Source: Natronospirales bacterium | GTDB taxonomy: Bacteria; Pseudomonadota; Gammaproteobacteria; Natronospirales; REEB76 | DNA: 64,000 bases | NCBI GenBank assembly: GCA_021792635.1 | Contig: JAJYUH010000003.1 | Location: 37,795 to 101,794, forward strand | Direction of reading: 5' to 3' | Part shown: positions 7,853 through 16,108 of the stretch, one piece after another | How the letters are laid out: each line of letters begins with the position of its first letter | Numbering within the stretch: the stretch's first letter is position 1 | Notes under the pieces: model-generated | What the model was told of the DNA's origin: nothing | The model's input: only the letters and a program-made list of their open reading frames with translations | The model's database searches: none | Translations under genes and position numbers: made by a program

Positions 7853-8845
7853 TCACGTATTTGAGGTCCGGATCAGCGCCAGCGCCAAGCTGACCGCAGC
7901 TTCGAGACTGGTGTGTTGCGTGCGGTCGGTACCGGCCAGTTCCAGCGCGCTGCCGTGGTCCACCGAGGTGCGGATGATGGGCAGGCCCAGGGTGACGTTG
8001 ACCGCGTGGCCGAAGCCGGCATACTTCAGCACGGGCAACCCCTGGTCATGGTACATGGCGAGTACCGCATCCACATTGCCGAGCCGCTCCGTACTGAACG
8101 CGGTATCGGCGGCGACCGGGCCGGTCAATTGCATGCCGTCCTCGCGCAACGCATCCAGTACCGGCGCGATGACGGTGATTTCTTCCCGCCCCAGGTGGCC
8201 GCCTTCGCCGGCGTGCGGATTGAGCCCTAACACCAGAATGCGCGGCCCGGCGATGCCGAAGCGGTGCACGAGGTCAGTGTGCAACACCCGCAGGGTATGG
8301 GCCAGTTTCCCCCGGTTGATGGCGGACGGCACGTCGGCGAGCGGCAGATGGGTGGTAGCCAGCGCCACCCGCAATTTGTCGGCGACCAGCAGCATGACGG
8401 GCGGGGGCGATTGGCAGCGTGCAGCCAGGTATTCAGTGTGGCCGGTGAACGGGATGCCGGCGTCGTTGATGACGCCTTTATGCACCGGCGCCGTCACCAT
8501 GGCGTCGAATTCGCCCCGCAGGCAGCCGTCCACGGCGCAATCCAGTGTGTCCAGCACATAGCGGGCATTGGCGGGGTCAAGCCTGCCGGCCCGTGGCCGT
8601 GTACGTGCTGTCACGGGCAATATCTGCAATTCACCCTCCCGACTGTGGCGGCGCGTTGCTTGCCGATAGGAGACGAGTGTCAGCGGCAACCCAAGGTTGT
8701 GGGCGCGTTGCATGAGTAAATCCGCATCGCCGATGGCTACGATCTCCGCCGCGTGGGCCGTTTGGGCGAAGCGGATGCAGATGTCCGGACCGACGCCCGC
8801 CGGCTCGCCGGTGGTGAGCGCGATGCGTGGAAGCGCGGCAGGCAT
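7853..8845 (-). CDS. pdxA: 4-hydroxythreonine-4-phosphate dehydrogenase PdxA
   Basis: A 330-residue NAD-dependent enzyme of pyridoxal phosphate synthesis. Family features are the N-terminal TTGEPAGVGPDI, the metal-ligand histidines in TAPVHKG and GHTEYLA, LGLNPHAGEGGHLG, and MYHDQGLPVLK with the C-terminal TSVDHGSALELAG. The length is that of E. coli PdxA. It follows surA after 27 bp and precedes rsmA, the standard arrangement. Confidence 0.96.
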   Translation of the reverse strand: MPAALPRIALTTGEPAGVGPDICIRFAQTAHAAEIVAIGDADLLMQRAHNLGLPLTLVSYRQATRRHSREGELQILPVTARTRPRAGRLDPANARYVLDTLDCAVDGCLRGEFDAMVTAPVHKGVINDAGIPFTGHTEYLAARCQSPPPVMLLVADKLRVALATTHLPLADVPSAINRGKLAHTLRVLHTDLVHRFGIAGPRILVLGLNPHAGEGGHLGREEITVIAPVLDALREDGMQLTGPVAADTAFSTERLGNVDAVLAMYHDQGLPVLKYAGFGHAVNVTLGLPIIRTSVDHGSALELAGTDRTQHTSLEAAVSLALALIRTSNT

Positions 8846-8872
8846 GGGTATGGTTCAGGTGCGGAGTGTGGC

Positions 8873-10270
8873 TCAGTTTCCGAGATGATATTCGATGTAG
8901 GCGGAATTCTTGAGTGCGCTCACCCACTGCCGCAGGATTTCCTCGGATTTGCGTGCGTAGAGTTCTTCATAGGCCTTGTTCCGGGTGTATTCCCTGGTCT
9001 CGTCTTCCTGGCGGCGGCCGAGCACCTGGACAATATGCCAGCCAAACGGGGTTTTGAAAGGCTGACTGATCTGTCCCACCTGCAGCTTGTCGAACTGCGC
9101 CTGGAATTCCGGTACGGTGGCACCCGGGTTGAGCCAGCCCAGATCGCCGCCCTTGCTGGCGGAGCCGGGATCCTGGGAATATTCCCTGGCAAGTTTGGCG
9201 AAATCCGCGCCCGCAAGGATCTGCTTGCGCAGTTGTTCCAGTTTGGCCCTGGCCTCGGCGTCCGTCACCACGGCGCTGGTCTTCAGCAGGATATGCCGCA
9301 CGTGGGTCTGGGTGACCATAATCTTGTTGCTGGCCTGCTTTACGCCATCCAGCTTCAGGATATGAAACCCACTTGGGCTCGACAGGGGTTCGGTGATATC
9401 GCCCGGCTTCATCTGGCGGATGACATTGGCAAAGATGGTGGGCAGCTCGGAACCTTTGAGCCAGCCGAGATCGCCGCCCTTGAGGGCCTGTTGTCCCTGG
9501 GAATACTCCACCGCCACGGCGGCAAAATCAGTGCCCTTCCTGATCTTCCGGTAAACCATATCCGCCTTTTTGCGTGCTTCTTCCACCTGCGCGGGCGTGG
9601 GGTTGGATGGTGTTGCGATCAGAATCTGTGCGAGGTGATATTGCGTATTGGCGTCACTGTTCGCCTCGTCTTCCTGGATCTGGGTCTGTACCTCGCGCGG
9701 TGTGATGTGCATTTGTTGGCTCACCACCTGCTTTTGCAGATCATTGATGATGATCTGGCGGCGCAGATCCTGACGGAAGGTGGCGTAATCGAGGCCCTGC
9801 TGCCGCAGTTTGGCGGGAAGCTGGCTCAGTGTGATTCCGTTGCGCTCGGCAATTCGATTGAGTGCCTGGTTGAGCGCGTCATCGCTCACCGTTATGCCTT
9901 TGTCAGCGGCCTGCTGCAGTTGCAAGTGAGTGAGAACCATTTGATCCAGCACCTGTTTGCGCAGGATGTGTCCCGGCGGTAGCGTGGTGCCTCGCGCCTC
10001 GATCTCTTTGGTGATGGCCGCAACATGCTGATCGAGCTGGCTCTTCAGGATCACGTCATTGTTTACCACGGCCACAATACGATCCAGCAGCACGCCGGTG
10101 GATGTCGCCTTGGTGATGGCGGCAGCGGTGGCGCTGGCCTTCGGTGGCGCCGGATTCATCACCGCGGCAGCGCTGAAGTTGGGATTCGGCGGAGGCGTGG
10201 AGGCGCAGCCCTGACACAGGATGAGAGCCGCGGCCAGGGCCGCGAGAAGACGGGAAACGCGTGTCAACAT
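8873..10270 (-). CDS. surA: Periplasmic chaperone/peptidyl-prolyl isomerase SurA
   Basis: A 465-residue SurA with an N-terminal chaperone domain (VNNDVILKSQLDQ near residue 70) and two parvulin domains, each with the F-A-x2-A-x-E-Y-S-Q and G-G-D-L-G-W motifs (about residues 210-310 and 325-425). It escorts outer-membrane proteins including LptD, whose gene is directly upstream with a gap of 12 bp. The N-terminus is unusual: a hydrophobic signal ends in LCQGCAST, with a cysteine at 22 that could be lipidated, though the lipobox is non-canonical. The roughly 40 residues between this cysteine and the chaperone domain are Pro/Ala/Thr-rich, longer than in E. coli. Confidence 0.95.
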   Translation of the reverse strand: MLTRVSRLLAALAAALILCQGCASTPPPNPNFSAAAVMNPAPPKASATAAAITKATSTGVLLDRIVAVVNNDVILKSQLDQHVAAITKEIEARGTTLPPGHILRKQVLDQMVLTHLQLQQAADKGITVSDDALNQALNRIAERNGITLSQLPAKLRQQGLDYATFRQDLRRQIIINDLQKQVVSQQMHITPREVQTQIQEDEANSDANTQYHLAQILIATPSNPTPAQVEEARKKADMVYRKIRKGTDFAAVAVEYSQGQQALKGGDLGWLKGSELPTIFANVIRQMKPGDITEPLSSPSGFHILKLDGVKQASNKIMVTQTHVRHILLKTSAVVTDAEARAKLEQLRKQILAGADFAKLAREYSQDPGSASKGGDLGWLNPGATVPEFQAQFDKLQVGQISQPFKTPFGWHIVQVLGRRQEDETREYTRNKAYEELYARKSEEILRQWVSALKNSAYIEYHLGN

Positions 10271-10282
10271 GGAGCAGGAACC

Positions 10283-12517
10283 TTAATTAAATTGAGTGGG
10301 GCCTGAATAGCCTAGGATACCATTTTGCAGGAAGTCCTCCAGGTGGCGGCCGATGGTGGTGAGTCCCTTGAGCTGCAACTGGAAGAAGATCGCCGCGTTG
10401 GCCTGACCCGTCTGGGTGATGTAGCGCCGGGACACCACCTGGAACGTCCAGCAGCAACTGTCGTACTCGAATCCCGCGAAACTCTCCAATGTGACCTTGT
10501 TTTTCAGGTCGTAGTTCCAGCGGCCCACCATGCTCCAGTGACGGGTGAGCGGCCAGGCGAAGGACAGGTCCGTCTGCCTCAGCGCCAGGCTGCGATTGTA
10601 GCGGTAAGCCAGGTTGATGACCTGATGAAAGGCCGGATGGTATTGGATTCCGATGGAGGCCAGGTCCGTCCGGCGGGTGCTGGGGTTCCACTGCTGGCCG
10701 TAGTCGGTGGACCAGTTGTGGTTGAGGTTGAGGATGATGTCCCCCACCATGTCCGAGAAAAGACGGGTCTGCGGTGCAACTCCGGGCAGTTGTACGTTGC
10801 GGTTGCTGAAATAGCGGATCTGGCCGATGTCCGCTTCCAGCAACTGCGAACCGCTGGCAGTATCCAGCAGGCGGCTGGTGAGGGCGTAGCTCAACTGGTT
10901 GGCATCGCCCTGGCGATCCGCTCCATAAAAGCGATTGTCGGTGAATAACTGCAGGAAGCTGAATTGCGGCTGGATCGTGTCGAAGATGGGGATCTGCGAC
11001 TGATTGCGGTAGGGTACGTACAGATAATACAACCGCGGTTCCAGGGTCTGTATATAGTTGCCGTTGTCACCCACGCTGCGCTGGAAGAATAACCCGCTGT
11101 CGAGGCTTACGATGGGTGTGATACGTGACAATTGGGTTTGGGTACCCAGGGGCACATTCTGGTCGAGGTTATATTCCGTCACGCGCATTGCCGCGGTAGG
11201 CGTGAAATAGTAGCCGGCATTGCCGAAGGTGTAACTGGCACTGGGTTTGAAATCCAGGCGCAGGGCGCCCAAACGTCCATCCTGCTGGAACTGCACCAGC
11301 TCGCTGTTGAACGCATATTGCGGTCCGCTGCTGGCGGGGTTGCTCTGCCAGGTGAACAGCGTCTGGGGCAGGAGCCTGTAGGGATAGGCACTGGGTGGAA
11401 CCAGCGGGTCCACAATTTGCCATTCCTGCGCCTGGGTAAGGAAATTCCAGTCCTGGGTTGCATAGCTGAGTTGTACGTGGCGCTCCAGGCTGGTGGTGGC
11501 AATGGTGGCCAGACTGTTGCCCAGATCCTGGAAATACTGATTATCCGAGACCCAGTTGTAGGCGGTGTTTAAGTTCCAGCCGTCCTCGAGCGCCGTGTTG
11601 TCGTTGAAATTGAGCAGGCCGCGTTCCCGGTTGGCCAGTCTGTCATGCGGCAGATAGCTGACATAAATCCGGCCTTTACTGCTATTAGTGAGATAACGAA
11701 ACTCGCCGCCCATGTCGAAGCCGCGCTTGGTGATGATGCGGGGGATCAGCGTGGCATCGTAGTTGGGCGCCAGATTCAGGTAATAGGGCGTGGTGAGGTC
11801 CGTGCCGGTAAACGCGGAGAAACCGAAGGAGGGAGCCAGGAAACCGGATTTACGCGCGTCGTTCAGCGGGAAATTGATGTACGGCGTCCAGAAAATGGGC
11901 ACGCCGAAAAAATCAATGGTGACGTTATGGCCAACGCCGGTATTGGTGGACTGGTCCAGTTCCAGATCGGGTGCGTGCAGCATCCAGTCGTGCCGTCCCA
12001 CCGGGCAGGTGGTGTACTGCATGTCATAGAGCTGCTCATGATTCTTGTCCAGTGCCTTCAGCACTTTTGCCGAACCGCGGCCGTGGCGCCGGGGCAGAGA
12101 AAAATGGGTATCCTCAAACACGCCGCGTGCGGTGTTGAGGTTGTAGTCCGCCACCGGCCCTTGCAACAGCAGGTTGCGCGAACGGTACTGCACATCGCCC
12201 ACCGCATGGGCATTGCCGGTGGTACTGTCGTATTGCATGCGCTGGGCCGTCAGCAGCCTGTCACCCTGGATCGCCCGTACCTTGCCGGTGAGCAGGGATT
12301 CGCCGTGCACATAACCCGTCACTTGGTCGGCGCTGACATAGGTGGACGGATTGCCGGTACTCGCGGCGGGGGCGGATGTGACCGGGACGGCCGCGGGCGG
12401 TATGGGGGGGCAGACGCCCCACTGGTTGTAACCGATGCTGCCGGCGGAGGTGTCGGCAAGCAGCGGCGCGGAAGCGAGCAGCGTGGCGGTGAGGACAAGC
12501 GCGCGGCTCACATTCAC
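10283..12517 (-). CDS. lptD: LPS-assembly protein LptD
   Basis: A 744-residue outer-membrane protein that inserts lipopolysaccharide into the outer leaflet with LptE. It has a signal peptide ending near LLADTSA, an OstA-type N-terminal domain (VSADQVTGYVHGE) and a C-terminal beta barrel. The cysteine set needed for the interdomain disulfides is present at C36, C171 and the adjacent pair C688-C689 (YDSCCW), matching E. coli. I choose the GTG at 12517, because GGGAG lies seven bases upstream and a clean signal peptide follows; a GTG at 12562 is possible. It is divergent from amgK. Confidence 0.95.
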   Translation of the reverse strand: MNVSRALVLTATLLASAPLLADTSAGSIGYNQWGVCPPIPPAAVPVTSAPAASTGNPSTYVSADQVTGYVHGESLLTGKVRAIQGDRLLTAQRMQYDSTTGNAHAVGDVQYRSRNLLLQGPVADYNLNTARGVFEDTHFSLPRRHGRGSAKVLKALDKNHEQLYDMQYTTCPVGRHDWMLHAPDLELDQSTNTGVGHNVTIDFFGVPIFWTPYINFPLNDARKSGFLAPSFGFSAFTGTDLTTPYYLNLAPNYDATLIPRIITKRGFDMGGEFRYLTNSSKGRIYVSYLPHDRLANRERGLLNFNDNTALEDGWNLNTAYNWVSDNQYFQDLGNSLATIATTSLERHVQLSYATQDWNFLTQAQEWQIVDPLVPPSAYPYRLLPQTLFTWQSNPASSGPQYAFNSELVQFQQDGRLGALRLDFKPSASYTFGNAGYYFTPTAAMRVTEYNLDQNVPLGTQTQLSRITPIVSLDSGLFFQRSVGDNGNYIQTLEPRLYYLYVPYRNQSQIPIFDTIQPQFSFLQLFTDNRFYGADRQGDANQLSYALTSRLLDTASGSQLLEADIGQIRYFSNRNVQLPGVAPQTRLFSDMVGDIILNLNHNWSTDYGQQWNPSTRRTDLASIGIQYHPAFHQVINLAYRYNRSLALRQTDLSFAWPLTRHWSMVGRWNYDLKNKVTLESFAGFEYDSCCWTFQVVSRRYITQTGQANAAIFFQLQLKGLTTIGRHLEDFLQNGILGYSGPTQFN

Positions 12518-12600
12518 CAGCAGACTCCCTGAACCGTTATGAAACGCGGGGTACAATCGCACACTTTAATAACGGCTTCAAACCGCGGGAGAGCGCAAGA

Positions 12601-13593
12601 GTGGCGCAGAGGCTGGGAGAACTGCAAGCCTGGGTGGCGGGGGCACTGCGGATTCCGGCGGTGATGCTGGAAGCGGCTTCGGCGGATGCCAGCTTCCGGC
12701 GCTATTTCCGCACCTATGCCGGCGGGCGCTCTTATATCGTCATGGACGCGCCGCCCCCCCGGGAGGACTGCCGCCCTTTCGTGCGTATTGCCGGGCTGCT
12801 GCAAGACGCGGGCGTGCATGCCCCCGAAATACTCGCCCAGGACCTGCAGCGGGGATTCCTGCTGCTCAGCGATCTGGGACGCCGCACCTACCTCGATGTG
12901 CTCAACCAAGACAATGCCGATACGCTGTTTGCCGACGCCATTGCGGCGCTGATTCGATGGCAGCAAGCCAGCCGGGCTGATGCGTTGCCACCCTACGACC
13001 GTGCTCTGCTGCAACGCGAACTCAGGCTGTTTCCCGATTGGTATGTGGCACGTCATCTGCATATTGCACTCACGCAGGCGGAGCGTGAAACTTTGGAATC
13101 CAGCTTCACGCTGCTGGAGAACAGCGCGCTGGAGCAGCCCCGGGTCTATGTGCATCGTGACTACATGCCCCGCAATCTCATGCTGAGTACGCCCAATCCC
13201 GGCGTACTGGATTTCCAGGACGCGGTGTATGGGCCGATTACCTACGACGTGGCGTCCCTGTTCAGGGACGCTTTTATTTCCTGGGAGGAACGGCAGATAA
13301 GCGCCTGGCACAGGCAATACTGGCAACAGGCCGGACAAGCCGGCTTGCCGGTACCGGAGTTCTCCGCATTCGAGCGTGCCTGCGACTGGATGGGCATGCA
13401 GCGGCATCTCAAGGTGCTGGGCATCTTCGCCCGCATCCACTACCGTGACGGCAAGCCGGACTATCTCAAGGATACGCCGCGGTTTCTGCGCTATGTGCGT
13501 GAGACCGGCAGGCTTTATAGGGAATTCATGCCGCTCCTGAAATTGCTGGATGCGCTGGAAAGCCGCGTATCACCAACGGTGACGGCAATATGA
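12601..13593 (+). CDS. amgK: N-acetylmuramate/N-acetylglucosamine kinase AmgK
   Basis: A 330-residue aminoglycoside-phosphotransferase-fold kinase that phosphorylates MurNAc and GlcNAc at the anomeric position for peptidoglycan recycling. Visible features: the N-terminal SADASFRRYFR, the catalytic loop VYVHRDYMPRNLM near residues 181-193, and the metal-binding VLDFQDAVYGPITYD. The GTG start follows GGGAGAG by seven bases. Its stop overlaps the murU start as ATGA, so the pair is coupled. AmgK-MurU provides a salvage route to UDP-MurNAc that bypasses MurA. It is divergent from lptD, as in Pseudomonas. Confidence 0.94.
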   Translation: MAQRLGELQAWVAGALRIPAVMLEAASADASFRRYFRTYAGGRSYIVMDAPPPREDCRPFVRIAGLLQDAGVHAPEILAQDLQRGFLLLSDLGRRTYLDVLNQDNADTLFADAIAALIRWQQASRADALPPYDRALLQRELRLFPDWYVARHLHIALTQAERETLESSFTLLENSALEQPRVYVHRDYMPRNLMLSTPNPGVLDFQDAVYGPITYDVASLFRDAFISWEERQISAWHRQYWQQAGQAGLPVPEFSAFERACDWMGMQRHLKVLGIFARIHYRDGKPDYLKDTPRFLRYVRETGRLYREFMPLLKLLDALESRVSPTVTAI

Positions 13594-14246
13594 AGGCGAT
13601 GATTCTGGCGGCGGGCCGTGGCGAGCGTTTGCGGCCGCTGACCGACGCTACACCGAAACCCCTGCTTGAAATCCAGGGCCAACCCCTCATCGTGCGGCAC
13701 CTGCAGCGACTGCATGCCACGGGCTTCACGGATATTGTGATCAACGTTTCCTGGCTGGCGGACAAGATCAAGAATTATCTCGGTGATGGCTCACGCTACG
13801 GCGTGCGCATCCGCTATTCCGAGGAAGTTGACGGGCCGCTGGAAACCGGCGGCGGAATTCTGAACGCCTTGCCGCTGCTGGGCGAGAATCCTTTTCTGGT
13901 GGTTAGCAGCGACATCCACACTGATTTTCCCTTCCGGACCCTGCAATCCTCACTCAAGTACGGTGATCTCGCCCATCTTGTGATGGTGGAAAATCCGCCT
14001 CACCACCCGCAGGGGGACTTTCATCTCTCCGCCGCCGGCCGCCTGCGGGCCGACGGTACGCCACGGCTTACCTACAGCGGCATCGGCGTGCATCATCCCG
14101 CATTCTTCAAGGGCTGCAGCCCGGGAAAATTTCCCATGCTGCCGTGGTGGCAGGAAGCAATGCGGTCTGGGAGGGTAAGCGGTCAGTTGTATTCGGGTCT
14201 ATGGAAAGATGTCGGCAGGATCGAAGCATTGCGCGGCGTTACCTGA
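13590..14246 (+). CDS. murU: N-acetylmuramate-1-phosphate uridylyltransferase MurU
   Basis: A 218-residue nucleotidyltransferase with the Rossmann-like signature MILAAGRGERLRPLTD at residues 4-19, then PKPLLEIQGQPLI, and the metal-binding aspartate in SSDIHTDFPF. It converts MurNAc-1-phosphate plus UTP to UDP-MurNAc. The family usually has an N-D-D motif where this protein reads SSDIHTD. The start overlaps the amgK stop. It ends 53 bp from the convergent repeat lipoprotein gene. Confidence 0.94.
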   Translation: MKAMILAAGRGERLRPLTDATPKPLLEIQGQPLIVRHLQRLHATGFTDIVINVSWLADKIKNYLGDGSRYGVRIRYSEEVDGPLETGGGILNALPLLGENPFLVVSSDIHTDFPFRTLQSSLKYGDLAHLVMVENPPHHPQGDFHLSAAGRLRADGTPRLTYSGIGVHHPAFFKGCSPGKFPMLPWWQEAMRSGRVSGQLYSGLWKDVGRIEALRGVT

Positions 14247-14299
14247 CGCGTTGCGCAGGGCGGGCAAGGGTACCCGCGAGCAGGATGAAAGGGGTGGAA

Positions 14300-16012
14300 T
14301 CAGTATTGCATGACGGCCGCGCCCAGATAGGGGCTCGCCGCGTCGGTGCCAATCAGCACAAACGCGCCCGGTGTTACCGGATAAATGGCGAAAGGCGAAC
14401 TCCCACCCCCGCTGCTGATGAGTGTGGCCGTGCCGCGGACACCGCCGTTAAGCTGGTAGGTACCCGTCAGGGACAGTGTGGCTGGGATGGTGCCGTTCAG
14501 GTTCTGTATCAGGTTGCCGCCGCTGAGGTTTCCCTGTCCATCCAGCGCCAGCGTGCCCAGACCCAGGAAAATGGATTTCGGAGTTGTCTGGCTGAATAGG
14601 GTAAATCCATAATTTGTATCGAGCGATGCATTGCTGAAAGACGCTCCCGATTGTTGTGCGATGATAAGGCCGCTCGCAACAATGTTGGAATTTGTCGTCA
14701 TGACTTGCGCCTGGGTAGAGGAATCCATGTAAAACACATAGGTTTGCGGGGCATTCGGGCCCTGATTGTTGATTGTCAATGTGCCGCGGCCATTCCCGGA
14801 GGGGTCGAAAGCATACGTGCCGGTCGTGGTGATATTTGCAATAGTGCCGGGCGTGTTGATGTCCTCGGTGATGGTTCCGAGACCGCCCTGGCCGTCCGGA
14901 TTGAATTGTCCGGCCTGGGCATAACCGGAATTGGGACTGTTCCCGCCCACAAAGAACACATACCCGCCGTTCAGGGAAGCATTATTGAAGGTGACCGGCT
15001 GTTGCGGTTGCGGTGAAATGCTGCCGCTCAAGGGTTGAGAGGGAGCGGATGACAGGAATTCCAGGTCCGATGCGGATTCCACATAGAAACTGTATGTATG
15101 CGTCCCGTTGCTGTCGGTGAACGTGGCCGTACCGTGATTATTGCCGTCAAATTGGTAAGAACCCGTCACGGAGGCATTCAAAAGAGGAGCCGGGCCATTC
15201 ACATCCTCGGTCCCGGCGGTCAATGCGCCGCTTGAACTCGCGACGATGCGCCCCAGCACAGCGATACGCTGATTCGCGGTGTTTTCACCGGCGAAACTGA
15301 ACACGTAAGGGCCGCTAAGACTCGTTACACTGCCGGCCGTTTGGCTCTGCGGGAACAGGCTGCCCTCCACCACGGTGTTGTTATCGGTACGAATGAGGTT
15401 CGCTTGGCCGCCGGTTACCAGCACAAACCGGATGTTGACGGTTCCCAGAACTGCGGTGCTAAGTCCATTGGGGCTGATGTTGTACGTTCCGCTGAAGGCA
15501 GTCTTCAGCGAAACGCTGGAACCATTATTGACGTCTTCCAGGCCCTTGCCCAGTTGTCCCGCGCCATTGGCGGTGAATTCGCCGATCGCAGCCCACGGAA
15601 CCCCGGCATTCAATCCCGACATACTGAATACGTATGCGCCATTCAGCGAGGCGTTCGAGTAGCCGATGCTGAGTGTGGCCGTACCCGATTGGCTGGTATG
15701 GGCCTGCTCGATGGCGGTGATGGTAACCGCAGCACCCGGGGGCGGAAGATCAGGGGCGGTGTACAGGCCGCTGCCGGATATGGTGCCGAGGGTGCTGTTG
15801 CCGCCGGTGGTGCCGTTCACCTGCCAGGTAAAGGCCGTGCTGCCGTCTACCGCGGTGGCGGACATTTGCTGGGTGGCGCCCGCGAGAACCCGGGTGCCGG
15901 AGGGAGTGACGGTTACGCCGGACGATGCGGATAAACCCACGGAACCGCCGCCGCACCCGCCAAGGATGAGCAAGTATGTCGTTAAACCCAATACCTTGAT
16001 GATGCGCAACAT
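14300..16012 (-). CDS. Large Gly/Ser/Thr-rich lipoprotein with Ig-like domain and four repeats (paralog 1)
   Basis: I do not recognise a characterised family. The protein has 570 residues and a lipoprotein signal with lipobox LGGC (Cys20). A bacterial Ig-like region follows at about residues 30-117 (GTISGSGLYTAPDLPPPG). Then come four degenerate repeats of about 110 residues, each starting like NASLNG-x-YVF, with a G-x-F-x2-DG-x-G middle, an ED-x-N turn, a TG-x-Y strand and a G-RGT-x-T strand. All of this predicts a beta-rich surface or periplasmic protein. The ATG at 16012 is chosen because GGGGAG lies eight bases upstream. It is the downstream member of a tandem pair; the role is unknown. 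Confidence 0.85.
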   Translation of the reverse strand: MLRIIKVLGLTTYLLILGGCGGGSVGLSASSGVTVTPSGTRVLAGATQQMSATAVDGSTAFTWQVNGTTGGNSTLGTISGSGLYTAPDLPPPGAAVTITAIEQAHTSQSGTATLSIGYSNASLNGAYVFSMSGLNAGVPWAAIGEFTANGAGQLGKGLEDVNNGSSVSLKTAFSGTYNISPNGLSTAVLGTVNIRFVLVTGGQANLIRTDNNTVVEGSLFPQSQTAGSVTSLSGPYVFSFAGENTANQRIAVLGRIVASSSGALTAGTEDVNGPAPLLNASVTGSYQFDGNNHGTATFTDSNGTHTYSFYVESASDLEFLSSAPSQPLSGSISPQPQQPVTFNNASLNGGYVFFVGGNSPNSGYAQAGQFNPDGQGGLGTITEDINTPGTIANITTTGTYAFDPSGNGRGTLTINNQGPNAPQTYVFYMDSSTQAQVMTTNSNIVASGLIIAQQSGASFSNASLDTNYGFTLFSQTTPKSIFLGLGTLALDGQGNLSGGNLIQNLNGTIPATLSLTGTYQLNGGVRGTATLISSGGGSSPFAIYPVTPGAFVLIGTDAASPYLGAAVMQY

Positions 16013-16058
16013 TGAAACATCTCCCCGCATGCCGTGCAGTCGTTGAGCATGCTGTTCA

Positions 16059-16075
16059 GAGGCTGCGGTAGCCTC
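16059..16075. repeat. Small hairpin between the two repeat lipoprotein genes
   Basis: GAGGCT, a five-base loop and AGCCTC form a perfect six-pair stem in the 96-bp spacer between the paralogs. No T-run follows, so it may be a processing or attenuation site, or chance. Confidence 0.35.
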
Positions 16076-16108
16076 GGAGGTTGTGCCGGCGCGAGTGTCT
16101 GCATGCGT

